DNA of 64,000 nt, taken from assembly GCF_001112925.1 (NCBI RefSeq), contig NZ_CPYD01000015.1, forward strand, positions 62,001 through 126,000, written 5' to 3'. Below the pieces are notes generated by a model. It did not search any database and was not told where the DNA came from. It worked only from the letters and a program-made list of their open reading frames with translations. This document shows positions 54,098-63,011 of this stretch, piece by piece. The translations under genes and the position numbers were made by a program. This stretch comes from Yersinia nurmii. GTDB lineage: Bacteria; Pseudomonadota; Gammaproteobacteria; Enterobacterales; Enterobacteriaceae. Positions within the stretch are counted from its first letter, which is position 1, and the number at the start of each line of letters is the position of its first letter.

Positions 54098-54928
54098 ATG
54101 ACTTTATCCGTGGAAGATACTCACTCATCAGTTTGTCGCGGATCCTCGGCTATATCTTTGTTGTGCGGCGGGTTGTTGTCTTTTGCGTTGCATTTGACCG
54201 CGCTGTGGTTTTTGGCGGGTCGTTCTGTTTCGCCGTTGCCGCCAGACGCCCTGTCTGCCGTAGTGTTGACGCTGTCAGCGGAAGCAGAATTTGCCCCAAG
54301 CCTTGAAAAAATTCAGGTAGGCGTTGAACAAGTGCTAACTTTACCTGCCGGTGAATCGCAGGCAGAACAACATATTGACAATAATGACTTTTTGTCAGAA
54401 AAACCATCCCCTGATTCCGTCTTGCCCGTATTGCAGCTAAAACCGAAAGTAGTAAAAAAAACAGGTGAAAAGACTAACGTGCCTAAACATAAAATCGTTA
54501 AAAATAAAGGCAATAGTGAGGTATTGTCGACTGTGATGAGCAAGAGCTCGCCGTTATCAGGGGCCGCCCAGCGCGTATCGGCACCTAACAATAGTTACTC
54601 ATTACAACATGTGCAGGTACGAGCAAGCTGGGCTGGCGTTTTACAAAGCCATTTAGCTAACTTCAAGCGCTACCCTCCCGGAGCCAGAAAGCAAAAGCGG
54701 CAGGGTACCGCGATCGTTAAATTTATCGTTGATAGTAGAGGGCGAGTGTTATCAGCGACTTTGACCAGTAGCAGCGGCACTCTTTTATTAGATCGTGAGG
54801 CATTAGCTATTTTAAAACGTGCTCAGCCCCTACCTTTTCCGCCGACGGAATTGTTATCTCGTGGGCAGGTGGTTATCTCACTGCCGGTAGACTTCGAGAT
54901 AAAACCAAGAGCAGAATCTGCCAGATAA
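54098..54928 (+). CDS. hasB: TonB paralogue HasB
   Basis: 276 residues. Dedicated energy-transducing protein for HasR. One N-terminal transmembrane helix (about 18-40), a Lys/Pro-containing periplasmic stretch (KPKVVKKTGEKTNVPKHK) that is shorter and less Pro-rich than in TonB, and a TonB C-terminal domain with YPPGARKQKRQGTAIVKFIVDSRGRV and LPFPPTEL. Needs ExbB/ExbD, not encoded here. ATG 54098 is preceded by AAAAAGGA; a GTG one codon earlier is in frame. Last gene of the has operon. Confidence 0.93.
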   Translation: MTLSVEDTHSSVCRGSSAISLLCGGLLSFALHLTALWFLAGRSVSPLPPDALSAVVLTLSAEAEFAPSLEKIQVGVEQVLTLPAGESQAEQHIDNNDFLSEKPSPDSVLPVLQLKPKVVKKTGEKTNVPKHKIVKNKGNSEVLSTVMSKSSPLSGAAQRVSAPNNSYSLQHVQVRASWAGVLQSHLANFKRYPPGARKQKRQGTAIVKFIVDSRGRVLSATLTSSSGTLLLDREALAILKRAQPLPFPPTELLSRGQVVISLPVDFEIKPRAESAR

Positions 54929-55070
54929 ATGTGTACTGTCGGCGCTCATCACGCCTTTACCAACTGCCTCAGCGAGTTTCCAGCATGGCGAATACAAACC
55001 CCGCCGGTTCGTTTTATTGCACACAGCCAAACCCTTTGGCGAGCAGGCTGTAACGAGGCGACTTCTGTGA

Positions 55071-55397
55071 CTAACAGGTCAGACGTGAGCATAAATAACG
55101 ATTTAAGCTAATACCTTCTCCTGCCGCGTTGATGGCTAAACGCCGATGTTGGTCGGGAGGCATACGCAGTACCAATTTCCCGCTGAAGTACTTCTCGGAT
55201 AAAGGTATCGGCGGTGTCTCACCGGAGCGAGCCATTTCGGCCAGAATATCTGCGACTAACGCCGTTATTCCATCCATCGCCTGTACTTTGGTAGGCGCTA
55301 ACCATGACAAACTGGGAAGTTCGGCGCATAAACCAATAAATTCGGCGTCTTCAGCCGACCAGGTGATGCGGTAGGAGTCGTGTTCAATATTCACCAT
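55071..55397 (-). CDS. hicB: HicB-family antitoxin
   Basis: 108 residues, complete. The N-terminal partial RNase-H-like domain reads YRITWSAEDAEFIGLCAELPSLSWLA, and a C-terminal ribbon-helix-helix-type DNA-binding segment reads FSGKLVLRMPPDQHRRLAINAAGEGISLNRYLCSRL. HicB proteins neutralise the mRNA interferase HicA and repress their own operon. Here the upstream toxin gene is broken, so the antitoxin is an orphan. Its start overlaps the toxin remnant by 14 bp. Not part of the E. coli argH-oxyR region. Confidence 0.9.
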   Translation of the reverse strand: MVNIEHDSYRITWSAEDAEFIGLCAELPSLSWLAPTKVQAMDGITALVADILAEMARSGETPPIPLSEKYFSGKLVLRMPPDQHRRLAINAAGEGISLNRYLCSRLTC

Positions 55398-55646
55398 GGG
55401 TCATCTCCTTTAACTTTTCTAACGTCGTAATCAACTGTTTTATCTGATAAAACTTCGACATTCCGTTATTGCTATGTTGAATATTAATTCGTGGGTCGCC
55501 TTGTCAGGGCATGTGGTAGACATGATGACGGCCTGAGTCGTGTCGGGGGAGCCTAAGTAGTAACTGCAGATCTTTGCCAGTTCACTGAACTTCACTCCCG
55601 ATGGGTTCGCTTTGATACGAGCAATCTGGCTTTCCATGCCTTTCAT
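55384..55646 (-). pseudogene. hicA: Broken hicA toxin gene
   Basis: Starts normally with GGAGGAG before ATG 55646 and encodes MKGMESQIARIKANPSGVKF and SELAKICSYYLGSP in the first frame, then runs into unrelated residues. The rest of HicA is in another frame: HHVYHMP, then a TGA at 55504-55506 where the family has Trp, then QGDPRINIQHSNNGMSKFYQ and IKQLITTLEKLKEMTHGEY. The frame change falls between about 55520 and 55550, most likely one C lost in the run at 55545-55549. Two independent lesions make a functional toxin very unlikely. Confidence 0.85.
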
Positions 55647-55822
55647 TACTCCTCCATTGCAGTACTGTTATTAATACTGCCTCAAATGCATCACTGTTAT
55701 TTATGGTGAGAAAAGCACAGTGGGGAGATTTTTGCGACGAGGCAATCAGGGAGAAGCTTTTCAGGGAGGCATCACGCAAAAATAATTTAAATTTGGCGCG
55801 GAGAAAAAGAATGTAAAAAGCA

Positions 55823-55846
55823 AAAACCGGGCAAGAGCCCGGTTTT
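55823..55846 (-). terminator. Terminator after the Lpd-like gene
   Basis: AAAACCGGGC (55823-55832) pairs perfectly with GCCCGGTTTT (55837-55846) around AAGA. On the minus strand the stem ends in TTTT and GCTTTTTAC follows. Confidence 0.9.
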
Positions 55847-55874
55847 GTTGAGAGACAGGTAATAGAGTGGAGAA

Positions 55875-57323
55875 TTACTCGCCCGGACAACGCAGGCAGC
55901 GTTCTGCCTCGTCGGCTCCAAGTTTCAGCTTGGATTGCAGGTCACGCAGTGCGGTACGTAAACCCTCTTCAATCACCGGGTGATAGAACGGCATATCCAG
56001 CATCTGGTCGATGGTCATTTGTTGCTGATGTGCCCAAGCCAGCAAGTGAGCAATATGCTCAGCGCTTGGCCCTATCATTTCGGCTCCGAGGAAGCGTCCT
56101 GTACCCTGCTCACCGTAAACCCGAAGTATGCCTTTATTACGTAGCATAACTCGTGAACGCCCCTGATTTTCGAAAGAAACTTCACCGACTTCAAAACAGC
56201 CGCAGGCGCTGAATTTCTGGCTTAATTCACGGAAAGTCGAACCTACCATTGCGATTTGCGGATCGGAGAACACCACCGAAATCGGGCTTCGGCGTAAACC
56301 GGGCAACACTTCCGGGAAACCGCCGGCATTTACACCAGCAATACGTGCCTGATCGCTGGCTTCATGTAACAAAGGAAGCTGATTACTGGCATCACCGGCG
56401 ATAAAAATATGCGGTATGCTGGTTTGCATGGTTAATCGGTCGGCTTTAGGCACACCGCGCTCGTCTAGTTCCAGACCGGTATTTTCCAGCCCTAATTTAT
56501 CGACGTTCGGACGGCGACCGGTGGCGGCCAATACGTAGTCCACCATGATTTCCTGCATTTCTCCATCCAGATTTTGATAGCGAATAAAGACTTTATCGCC
56601 TTCTCGCTGCATCAATTGGACTTTTACATCAGGATCAAGATAGAACTCATCGCCTAGCGCTTTGGCGGCGTATTCGCGTACTACGCTATCCGTTAGCGGG
56701 CCAACGGCTCCACCCACGCCAAACATTTTTACTTTTACGCCCAACCGGTGCAGGGCTTGGCCTAACTCGAGGCCAATCACGCCAGGGCCGAAAACGGCGA
56801 CGGATTCAGGTAAATCATTCCAGTTGAATACATCATCGTTCACGATTAGGCGATCACCCAAATCGTTCCACGGTGCAGGCCAGCTCGGACGGGAACCCGT
56901 TGCGATAACAATACGTTGCGCCACGATACGGGTGTGATCGTCCACTTGCAGGGTGTTGTCATCAATAAAGCGAGCGTAGCCCTGAATTTTATCAGCGGCT
57001 GGAATGCTCTCGACACCTTCCAATACGAAGCCCACGAAACGGTCACGTTCACGTTTCACGCGATCCATGACTTCGCGTCCGTTAATCAGCATTTTTCCCT
57101 GTGGGTAGATCCCAAAGCCGGGCGCTTTTTCAATTTCATGCACCGATTCAGCGGCTGCAATCAATAACTTGGAAGGCATACAGCCTACGCGGGCACAGGT
57201 TGTGCCGTATTCGCCGCCTTCAATCATCACCACGCTGGGGGTGGAAAGTTTCGCTGCGCGATAAGCGCCCAGTCCGGCGGTGCCGCCACCGATTACGGCG
57301 ACATCTACGTTTAAGGTTTTCAT
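55875..57323 (-). CDS. Dihydrolipoamide-dehydrogenase-like flavoprotein disulfide reductase
   Basis: 482 residues. FAD-binding IGGGTAGLGAYRAAK at 11-25, redox disulfide Cys43/Cys48 in GTTCARVGCMPSK, NAD(P)-binding GPGVIGLELGQALHRLG, ATGRRPN, the second FAD motif IFIAGDASNQLPLLHEA, and the C-terminal dimer-interface HPVIEEGLRTAL with the catalytic His. So it is a class I pyridine-nucleotide disulfide oxidoreductase. An unusual extra dithiol, Cys476 and Cys479 in ERCLRCPGE, lies at the C-terminus. It follows the peroxiredoxin-glutaredoxin gene (79-nt gap) and may reduce that protein, lipoamide or another disulfide. Distinct from the PDH E3 subunit, since no E1/E2 genes are nearby. Confidence 0.88.
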   Translation of the reverse strand: MKTLNVDVAVIGGGTAGLGAYRAAKLSTPSVVMIEGGEYGTTCARVGCMPSKLLIAAAESVHEIEKAPGFGIYPQGKMLINGREVMDRVKRERDRFVGFVLEGVESIPAADKIQGYARFIDDNTLQVDDHTRIVAQRIVIATGSRPSWPAPWNDLGDRLIVNDDVFNWNDLPESVAVFGPGVIGLELGQALHRLGVKVKMFGVGGAVGPLTDSVVREYAAKALGDEFYLDPDVKVQLMQREGDKVFIRYQNLDGEMQEIMVDYVLAATGRRPNVDKLGLENTGLELDERGVPKADRLTMQTSIPHIFIAGDASNQLPLLHEASDQARIAGVNAGGFPEVLPGLRRSPISVVFSDPQIAMVGSTFRELSQKFSACGCFEVGEVSFENQGRSRVMLRNKGILRVYGEQGTGRFLGAEMIGPSAEHIAHLLAWAHQQQMTIDQMLDMPFYHPVIEEGLRTALRDLQSKLKLGADEAERCLRCPGE

Positions 57324-57340
57324 ATCCGCTCCTAGCAGGG

Positions 57341-57369
57341 AAAAAGGGTAGGCCTAGGCCTACCAAAAA
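57341..57369 (-). terminator. Perfect-palindrome hairpin between the Prx-Grx and Lpd-like genes
   Basis: GGTAGGCCTAGGCCTACC (57347-57364) is an exact 18-bp palindrome. On the minus strand it is followed by CTTTTT, the form of an intrinsic terminator. It lies 23 bp before the Lpd-like ATG and could attenuate its expression. Confidence 0.75.
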
Positions 57370-57402
57370 TACTTCACGTTGGCTTCTTTTTTATTGATGT
57401 AA

Positions 57403-58134
57403 TCAGGCTGGGAGATAGGCTTCTAAATCGTCGCTGCCACCAATATGACGGCCACCGATAAACACTTGCGGTACGGTTGAACGGCCGCTGACGGCGCGTA
57501 GGCTCACGGTAGTTGCGTCTTTACCCAGTACAATTTCTTCATATTGCATACCGCGATCCTGCAACATTTGTTTCGCTTTAGCACAAAATGGGCAGCCCGG
57601 TTTGGTGAAAATAGCCACGGATTCCTGCACTTTGTATTCTGGCGCTAAATATTTCAGCATAGTGTCAGCATCGGACACTTCAAACGGATCGCCCGGTTTG
57701 TTTGGTTCAACGAACATTTTTTCTACCACACCGTTGCGTACTAGCATGGAATAACGCCATGAGCGCGGGCCAAAGCCAAGGTCGGCTTTCTCTACCAACA
57801 TATTCATGCCTTTGGTGAATTCACCGTTGCCGTCTGGCACGAAAGTGATGTTTTCGGCATGTTGGTCGGCTTTCCAGGCGTTCATTACGAAAGTGTCGTT
57901 GACCGAAATGCACAGAATGCTGTCTACGCCATGCTGTTTGAACACGCCGGACAGCTCGTTATAGCGTGGCAAATGGCTAGAAGAACAGGTCGGGGTGAAT
58001 GCGCCCGGCAATGAAAATACAATAACGGTTTTATCTTTAAACAGGTCATCAGTCGTTACGTCAACCCACTGGTCGCCCTGACGGGTATGGAAAGTAACCT
58101 GTGGGACTTTTTTACCTTCTTGGCTGGTAAACAT
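57403..58134 (-). CDS. Hybrid peroxiredoxin 5-glutaredoxin peroxidase
   Basis: 243 residues. N-terminal Prx5-type peroxiredoxin (about 1-160) with peroxidatic Cys50 in [16 protein letters not shown] and Arg in [10 protein letters not shown], fused to a C-terminal glutaredoxin (about 172-243) with Cys181-x-x-Cys184 in [18 protein letters not shown] and [10 protein letters not shown]. This is the Haemophilus-type glutathione-dependent peroxidase: the Grx domain reduces the Prx domain within the same protein. Divergent from oxyR, with a candidate OxyR site between, so it is probably peroxide-induced. Confidence 0.95.
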   Translation of the reverse strand: MFTSQEGKKVPQVTFHTRQGDQWVDVTTDDLFKDKTVIVFSLPGAFTPTCSSSHLPRYNELSGVFKQHGVDSILCISVNDTFVMNAWKADQHAENITFVPDGNGEFTKGMNMLVEKADLGFGPRSWRYSMLVRNGVVEKMFVEPNKPGDPFEVSDADTMLKYLAPEYKVQESVAIFTKPGCPFCAKAKQMLQDRGMQYEEIVLGKDATTVSLRAVSGRSTVPQVFIGGRHIGGSDDLEAYLPA

Positions 58135-58226
58135 TTGTAACTCCTTAATTAGAAAATAGAATTTTTCATTTAGTTAGGCTTTTCTTTCTTGGGGTACATT
58201 ATTTACTTTATCTCTTGATAGATCTA

Positions 58227-58263
58227 ATCACTGATTGCTATCTTATCTATCGTTATTGACTAT
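58227..58263. promoter_or_regulatory. Candidate OxyR site between oxyR and the Prx-Grx gene
   Basis: Quarter sites at the required spacing: ATCA-N7-CTAT (58238-58241)-N7-ATCG (58249-58252)-N7-CTAT (58260-58263). That is 13 of 16 matches to ATAG-N7-CTAT-N7-ATAG-N7-CTAT. It ends 17 bp before the oxyR ATG, as expected for autorepression and divergent activation. Confidence 0.6.
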
Positions 58264-58280
58264 CATAAAGTGGAGAGCAG

Positions 58281-59198
58281 ATGAACATTCGCGATCTCGA
58301 GTATCTGGTGGCTTTGGCCGAGTTTCGTCATTTCCGACGCGCGGCGGATTCCTGTCATGTGAGCCAGCCGACTTTAAGCGGCCAGATTCGTAAGTTGGAA
58401 GATGAACTGGGTGTGATGCTGCTGGAGCGAACCAGCCGTAAGGTGCTGTTTACCCAAGCTGGCTTGCTGTTGGTGGATCAGGCCAGAACCGTATTGCGGG
58501 AAGTCAAAGTGCTCAAAGAGATGGCCAGTTTGCAGGGCGAGAGTATGTCTGGGCCGTTACATATTGGTTTGATTCCTACTGTCGGGCCTTATTTATTGCC
58601 TCAAATTATTCCGATGCTGCATCAGGCTTTTCCAAAGCTGGAGATGTATCTACACGAGGCGCAGACTCAGAATCTGTTGGCACAGCTGGACAGCGGTAAA
58701 CTGGATTGCGCTATTTTAGCGTTGGTCAAAGAGACCGAGGCTTTTATCGAAGTGCCGTTATTTGATGAGCCAATGAATCTGGCTGTATATTCCGACCATC
58801 CATGGGCGAAGCGTGACCGGGTTCAAATGCATGAGTTAGCAGGAGAAAAGCTGTTGATGCTGGAAGATGGCCACTGCTTGCGCGATCAGGCGATGGGCTT
58901 TTGCTTCCAAGCGGGAGCTGAGGAAGATACCCATTTTCGCGCGACCAGTTTAGAAACTCTGCGCAATATGGTCGCGGCTGGCAGCGGTATCACCTTATTG
59001 CCATCGCTGGCGGTACCAAAAGAAAAAGAGCGCGACGGTGTCTGCTATTTGGAATGCTACAAGCCGGAGCCGAAGCGCACTATTGCTCTGGTTTACCGCC
59101 CCGGCTCCCCATTGCGTGGCCGCTATGAGCAACTAGCCGAGGCGATACGCGAGCACATGCAAATTCGCATGGGCGCGCCGCTAGAACAGGCGGTTTAA
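58281..59198 (+). CDS. oxyR: Hydrogen-peroxide-sensing regulator OxyR
   Basis: 305 residues, as in E. coli. LysR family. The N-terminal helix-turn-helix covers about 18-37 ([20 protein letters not shown]), followed by the periplasmic-binding-like sensor domain. The two peroxide-sensing cysteines are at the E. coli positions: Cys199 in DGHCLRD and Cys208 in GFCFQ. It activates peroxide-defence genes after disulfide formation. The 3' end overlaps sthA by 18 bp, tail to tail. Confidence 0.98.
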   Translation: MNIRDLEYLVALAEFRHFRRAADSCHVSQPTLSGQIRKLEDELGVMLLERTSRKVLFTQAGLLLVDQARTVLREVKVLKEMASLQGESMSGPLHIGLIPTVGPYLLPQIIPMLHQAFPKLEMYLHEAQTQNLLAQLDSGKLDCAILALVKETEAFIEVPLFDEPMNLAVYSDHPWAKRDRVQMHELAGEKLLMLEDGHCLRDQAMGFCFQAGAEEDTHFRATSLETLRNMVAAGSGITLLPSLAVPKEKERDGVCYLECYKPEPKRTIALVYRPGSPLRGRYEQLAEAIREHMQIRMGAPLEQAV

Positions 59199-60581
59199 GC
59201 CATTGAGTGCCGCAACGCGATAGGCTTCGGCCATGGTTGGATAGTTGAAGGTAGTATTCACGAAATACTCCAGGGTATTACCTTCACCTTTCTGTTCCAT
59301 AATGGCCTGACCGATATGAATAATCTCTGCGGCGCGTTCGCCAAAGCAATGAATACCCAAAATCTGTTTGGTTTCCCGATGGAATAAAATTTTCAGGCTA
59401 CCAACATCCATACCGACAATCTGCGCCCGAGCCAAATGCTTAAACTGCGCCCGGCCAACTTCATAAGGCACTTTCATCGCCGTCAGTTCCTGCTCAGTTT
59501 TCCCGACGGAGCTGATTTCAGGAATGGTATAAATTCCGGTAGGAATGTCATCAATCAGATGAACCTGCGCTTCCCCTTGAATCATGGCCTGCGCAGCAAT
59601 GCGGCCCTGATCGTAAGCGGCGGATGCCAGACTTGGATAGCCAATCACATCCCCCACGGCATAGACGTGAGGCAATGCGGTTTGGTACATGCTATTGACC
59701 TTCAGCAGACCACGACTGTCCGCTTCCAGACCGATATTTTCCAAACCGAGCCCGCTAGTGTTACCGGTACGCCCGTTGGCATACAGCAGACAATCGGCTT
59801 TCACTTTCTTGCCGGACTTCAGATGGACGATAACGCCATCAGGAGTGCCTTCAATCTGCTCAAACTCTTCGTTGTGGCGGATAACCACGCCGTTATTCCA
59901 GAAGTGATAGGAGAGCGCATCGGACATTTCCTGATCGAGAAATGCGAGCAGGCGATCACGGGTGTTGATTAAATCAACTTTGACGCTCAATCCCCGGAAG
60001 ATCGATGCATATTCACAGCCAATCACTCCTGCACCGTAAATAATGACGTGCTGTGGCTCGTGACTGAGCTGCAAAATGGTGTCGCTGTCGTAAATACGCT
60101 CATGGGTAAAATCAACGTTCTCCGGGCGATAAGGCCGCGAACCGGTCGCAATAACGATGTTATCGGCCGTTAGGCGGTCGGAAGTGCCGTCGGCGTAACG
60201 TACGTTAAGGGTTTTGGCGTCGACAAAGCTGGCATCACCGGAAAACATCTGACAATGGTTACGATCGTAAAAACCTTGTCGCATACGGGTTTGCTGGTTA
60301 ATTACCCGATCGGCGTGGCGCAAAATATCGGAGAAAGAGGAACTGATAGCACGCGAGTTATCGCTGTAAAGTGGGTTCTGGTTGAATTCAATAATACGGC
60401 TAACGGCATGGCGCAGGGCTTTGGAAGGAATGGTACCCCAGTGGGTACATCCGCCGCCCACATTGTTATACCGTTCAATCACGGCAACGCGAGCCCCTTG
60501 TTTCACCAATCCCATAGCGGCACCTTCACCGCCAGGGCCCGAGCCAATAACGATGGCATCAAAATGGAAGTGCTGTTGCAT
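59181..60581 (-). CDS. sthA: Soluble pyridine nucleotide transhydrogenase
   Basis: 466 residues, as in E. coli SthA/UdhA. Cytosolic FAD enzyme moving hydride between NADPH and NAD+. FAD site [14 protein letters not shown]. The redox-disulfide position is changed to [13 protein letters not shown], so only one Cys remains, the hallmark that separates SthA from lipoamide dehydrogenases. Further motifs: [13 protein letters not shown] and [21 protein letters not shown]. Divergent from fabR. Confidence 0.98.
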   Translation of the reverse strand: MQQHFHFDAIVIGSGPGGEGAAMGLVKQGARVAVIERYNNVGGGCTHWGTIPSKALRHAVSRIIEFNQNPLYSDNSRAISSSFSDILRHADRVINQQTRMRQGFYDRNHCQMFSGDASFVDAKTLNVRYADGTSDRLTADNIVIATGSRPYRPENVDFTHERIYDSDTILQLSHEPQHVIIYGAGVIGCEYASIFRGLSVKVDLINTRDRLLAFLDQEMSDALSYHFWNNGVVIRHNEEFEQIEGTPDGVIVHLKSGKKVKADCLLYANGRTGNTSGLGLENIGLEADSRGLLKVNSMYQTALPHVYAVGDVIGYPSLASAAYDQGRIAAQAMIQGEAQVHLIDDIPTGIYTIPEISSVGKTEQELTAMKVPYEVGRAQFKHLARAQIVGMDVGSLKILFHRETKQILGIHCFGERAAEIIHIGQAIMEQKGEGNTLEYFVNTTFNYPTMAEAYRVAALNGLNRLF

Positions 60582-60799
60582 GTAGGAGAGACCTATTTTT
60601 ATACAAAATTACAACGATATATTAACATCATCCTATAAATAACCCAATCATCATTAGGTCGTTGGCCTTGGCTCCTGCTGTAAATTCGTTCTTACGCGGA
60701 TAAGATGAAGTGTTTGTATAGTCGTTGTTACTATAAAGTTTGGTATATTGCTTACTATATGGCTTAGCTAAAGAAAATGGATATCTTTTGGGTACGATT

Positions 60800-61441
60800 A
60801 TGGGCGTCAGAGCACAACAAAAAGAGCGAACGCGTCGTTCCCTGATCGAAGCGGCGTTCAGCCAACTGAGTGCGGAGCGGAGTTTCGCTAGCTTGAGTCT
60901 GCGGGAAGTGTCCCGCGAGGCCGGTATTGCGCCTACCTCATTTTACCGCCACTTCCGCGATGTGGATGAACTGGGCCTGACTATGGTGGACGAAAGTGGC
61001 CTGATGTTGCGTCAACTGATGCGGCAGGCTCGCCAACGCATAGCCAAAGGCGGTAGTGTTATCCGCACCTCAGTCTCAACTTTTATGGAGTTTATTGGAA
61101 ACAATCCGAATGCCTTCCGTTTGCTACTGCGTGAACGTTCCGGCACCTCGGCGGCTTTCCGTGCCGCTGTAGCCCGTGAAATTCAGCATTTTATTGCTGA
61201 ACTGGCCGACTATCTCGAACTGGAGAATCATATGCCGCGCAGCTTCACCGAAGCGCAGGCTGAGGCCATGGTCACAATTGTATTCAGTGCCGGTGCGGAA
61301 GTGCTGGACGTTGATATTGAACAACGGCGACAGTTAGAGGAGCGGTTAGTCTTGCAGTTACGGATGATTTCCAAGGGCGCTTATTATTGGTATCGCCGTG
61401 AACAGGAAAGGCTTGCTGTATCCCGTGTTGAAGAAAAGTAA
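60800..61441 (+). CDS. fabR: Unsaturated-fatty-acid biosynthesis repressor FabR
   Basis: 213 residues. TetR-family repressor of fabA and fabB that reads the saturated/unsaturated acyl thioester ratio. DNA-binding helices at about 25-48 ([21 protein letters not shown]), followed by the ligand-binding helical domain, nearly identical to E. coli. ATG 60800 ([15 protein letters not shown]) is the family start. An in-frame extension of 20 codons upstream is rejected. Eight bp before yijD, so the two form an operon. Confidence 0.97.
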   Translation: MGVRAQQKERTRRSLIEAAFSQLSAERSFASLSLREVSREAGIAPTSFYRHFRDVDELGLTMVDESGLMLRQLMRQARQRIAKGGSVIRTSVSTFMEFIGNNPNAFRLLLRERSGTSAAFRAAVAREIQHFIAELADYLELENHMPRSFTEAQAEAMVTIVFSAGAEVLDVDIEQRRQLEERLVLQLRMISKGAYYWYRREQERLAVSRVEEK

Positions 61442-61449
61442 GGAAGAAG

Positions 61450-61818
61450 ATGATGGAACAACCTCGCCGTGAAAATGGCACCCTTATATTGGCATTGATT
61501 GCCGGGCTTGCAGCAAACGGTTCTTTTGCCGCATTGTTTAGCTCATTCGTTTCTTTTTCGCTGTTCCCGTTACTGGCTTTGGTTCTGGCCGTTTACTGTC
61601 TGCATCAGCGTTATATTAACTACCCAATGCCGCTGGGGCTGCCTAAACTGGCTTCGGCGTGTTTCCTGCTGGGTATTCTGGCCTATAGTGCCATTATTCG
61701 GGTCGAGTATCCGCAGATAGGCTCGAATTTTCTGCCGTCTATCCTGTGTGTCATATTGGTATTCTGGATTTTCTTCAAACTGAAGGCGCGTAAAGCCGCA
61801 GAGACAGAGTCACAGTGA
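61450..61818 (+). CDS. yijD: DUF1422 inner-membrane protein YijD
   Basis: 122 residues with about four hydrophobic segments and little else, matching E. coli YijD (119 residues): [32 protein letters not shown] and [13 protein letters not shown]. Function unknown. Co-transcribed with fabR, which hints at membrane-lipid biology, but that is inference from linkage only. Confidence 0.93.
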   Translation: MMEQPRRENGTLILALIAGLAANGSFAALFSSFVSFSLFPLLALVLAVYCLHQRYINYPMPLGLPKLASACFLLGILAYSAIIRVEYPQIGSNFLPSILCVILVFWIFFKLKARKAAETESQ

Positions 61819-61870
61819 TATACCCGCGAGTAGCATGAGATATTGAGTGGGAATAAAGTAGATTGAAATC

Positions 61871-61898
61871 AAAAGGGCAACGCAATGTTGCCCTTTTT
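61871..61898. terminator. Terminator between yijD and trmA
   Basis: AAAAGGGCAAC (61871-61881) pairs with GTTGCCCTTTT (61887-61897) around GCAAT. It serves both convergent genes. Confidence 0.92.
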
Positions 61899-61907
61899 GC
61901 TGTCTGA

Positions 61908-63011
61908 TTAGTCGCGTTTCTCCAGCCACACACCACATTCCATATGATGGGTGTAAGGGAATTGGTCGAATAGCGCCAGCCGACTGATTTTATGAGTGTG
62001 CTGTAGTTGTTCCAGATTAGCGCGCAGCGTTTCCGGGTTGCAGGAGATATAGAGAATGCGCGGATATCCTTGCACCATCTTGATGGTTTCGTCATCTAGG
62101 CCACTGCGTGGAGGATCGACAAAAATGGTTTCGCAGTTATAGCTTTTCAGATCAATCCCTTTCAGGCGATTGAACTCACGTACGCCCTGCATAGCCTGAG
62201 TAAACTCTTCTGCCGACATACGAATAATCTGCACATTATCAATGTGGTTAGCCGCAATATTAAATTGTGCCGCTGCAACGGAAGGTTTAGCAATCTCGGT
62301 AGCCAGTACCCGATCAAAATTTCGCGCCAATGCCAAAGAGAAATTACCGTTACCGCAATACAACTCTAACAGATCGCCGCTAGCACCCTGAGTGACGTCC
62401 AGCGCCCACTCCAGCATGTGAATATTTACCGCGGCGTTTGGTTGAGTAAAGCTGTTTTCTACCTGACGATAAATCATATCGCGGCCAGCAACCGGTAGAA
62501 TCTCATCGACATAATCATGATCTAACATGATTTTGGTTTTAGCGGCGCGACCAATCAATTGTAAATCAAAGCCTTCAGCGCGCAGCTGATCCCGTAATGC
62601 AATGGCGTGCTGCTGCCATTCTTCGTTCAATTGGCGGTGATACAGTAAAGAAGCAATGATTTTGCCGCTGCGCGTTGACAGGTAATCAATTTGGAACAGT
62701 TTGCGACGCAAAATAGGCTGCGCGCGGATAGCGGTCATTAGCGCGCTCATCAGACGGTTGATCAGTACGCTAGCGACGGGGAATTGTTCAACCCGAATAC
62801 GCTGCTTGGTGTGCTGATCAAACATGATGTGGTACAGCTCATCTTCATCATGCCAAACGCGAAACTCGGCTCTCATGCGGTAATGTTCAGCCGGAGAACG
62901 AAAAACCTCCGGTTCAGGTGCCTTGAACGGCGACATCATCGCTTTGAGAGAGGCAATTTTCTCCGCCAATTGGTGATCGTAATTTTCAGTAGGCAGGATG
63001 TCGGGGGTCAT
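61908..63011 (-). CDS. trmA: tRNA (uracil-5-)-methyltransferase
   Basis: 367 residues, as in E. coli. Makes m5U54 (ribothymidine) in nearly all tRNAs using S-adenosylmethionine; also acts on tmRNA. SAM site [17 protein letters not shown], the base-binding [15 protein letters not shown], and the nucleophile Cys in [15 protein letters not shown], with a late catalytic Glu in [13 protein letters not shown]. No TRAM domain, as expected for TrmA. Divergent from btuB. Confidence 0.98.
   Translation of the reverse strand: MTPDILPTENYDHQLAEKIASLKAMMSPFKAPEPEVFRSPAEHYRMRAEFRVWHDEDELYHIMFDQHTKQRIRVEQFPVASVLINRLMSALMTAIRAQPILRRKLFQIDYLSTRSGKIIASLLYHRQLNEEWQQHAIALRDQLRAEGFDLQLIGRAAKTKIMLDHDYVDEILPVAGRDMIYRQVENSFTQPNAAVNIHMLEWALDVTQGASGDLLELYCGNGNFSLALARNFDRVLATEIAKPSVAAAQFNIAANHIDNVQIIRMSAEEFTQAMQGVREFNRLKGIDLKSYNCETIFVDPPRSGLDDETIKMVQGYPRILYISCNPETLRANLEQLQHTHKISRLALFDQFPYTHHMECGVWLEKRD

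Noticed and set aside
54929-55111. 60-codon plus-strand frame after hasB
   Set aside because: Starts directly after the hasB stop without a ribosome-binding site, resembles no family I know and overlaps hicB antisense. I see nothing else identifiable in 54929-55070.
55440-55646. 68-residue stand-alone protein upstream of hicB
   Set aside because: Only its first ~35 residues fit HicA. The remainder is a frameshifted tail, so it is reported as part of a pseudogene instead.
47168-58264. Genomic island with integrase or att sites
   Set aside because: Looked for tRNA targets, direct repeats at the edges, integrase or transposase frames and found none. Only gene content supports acquisition.
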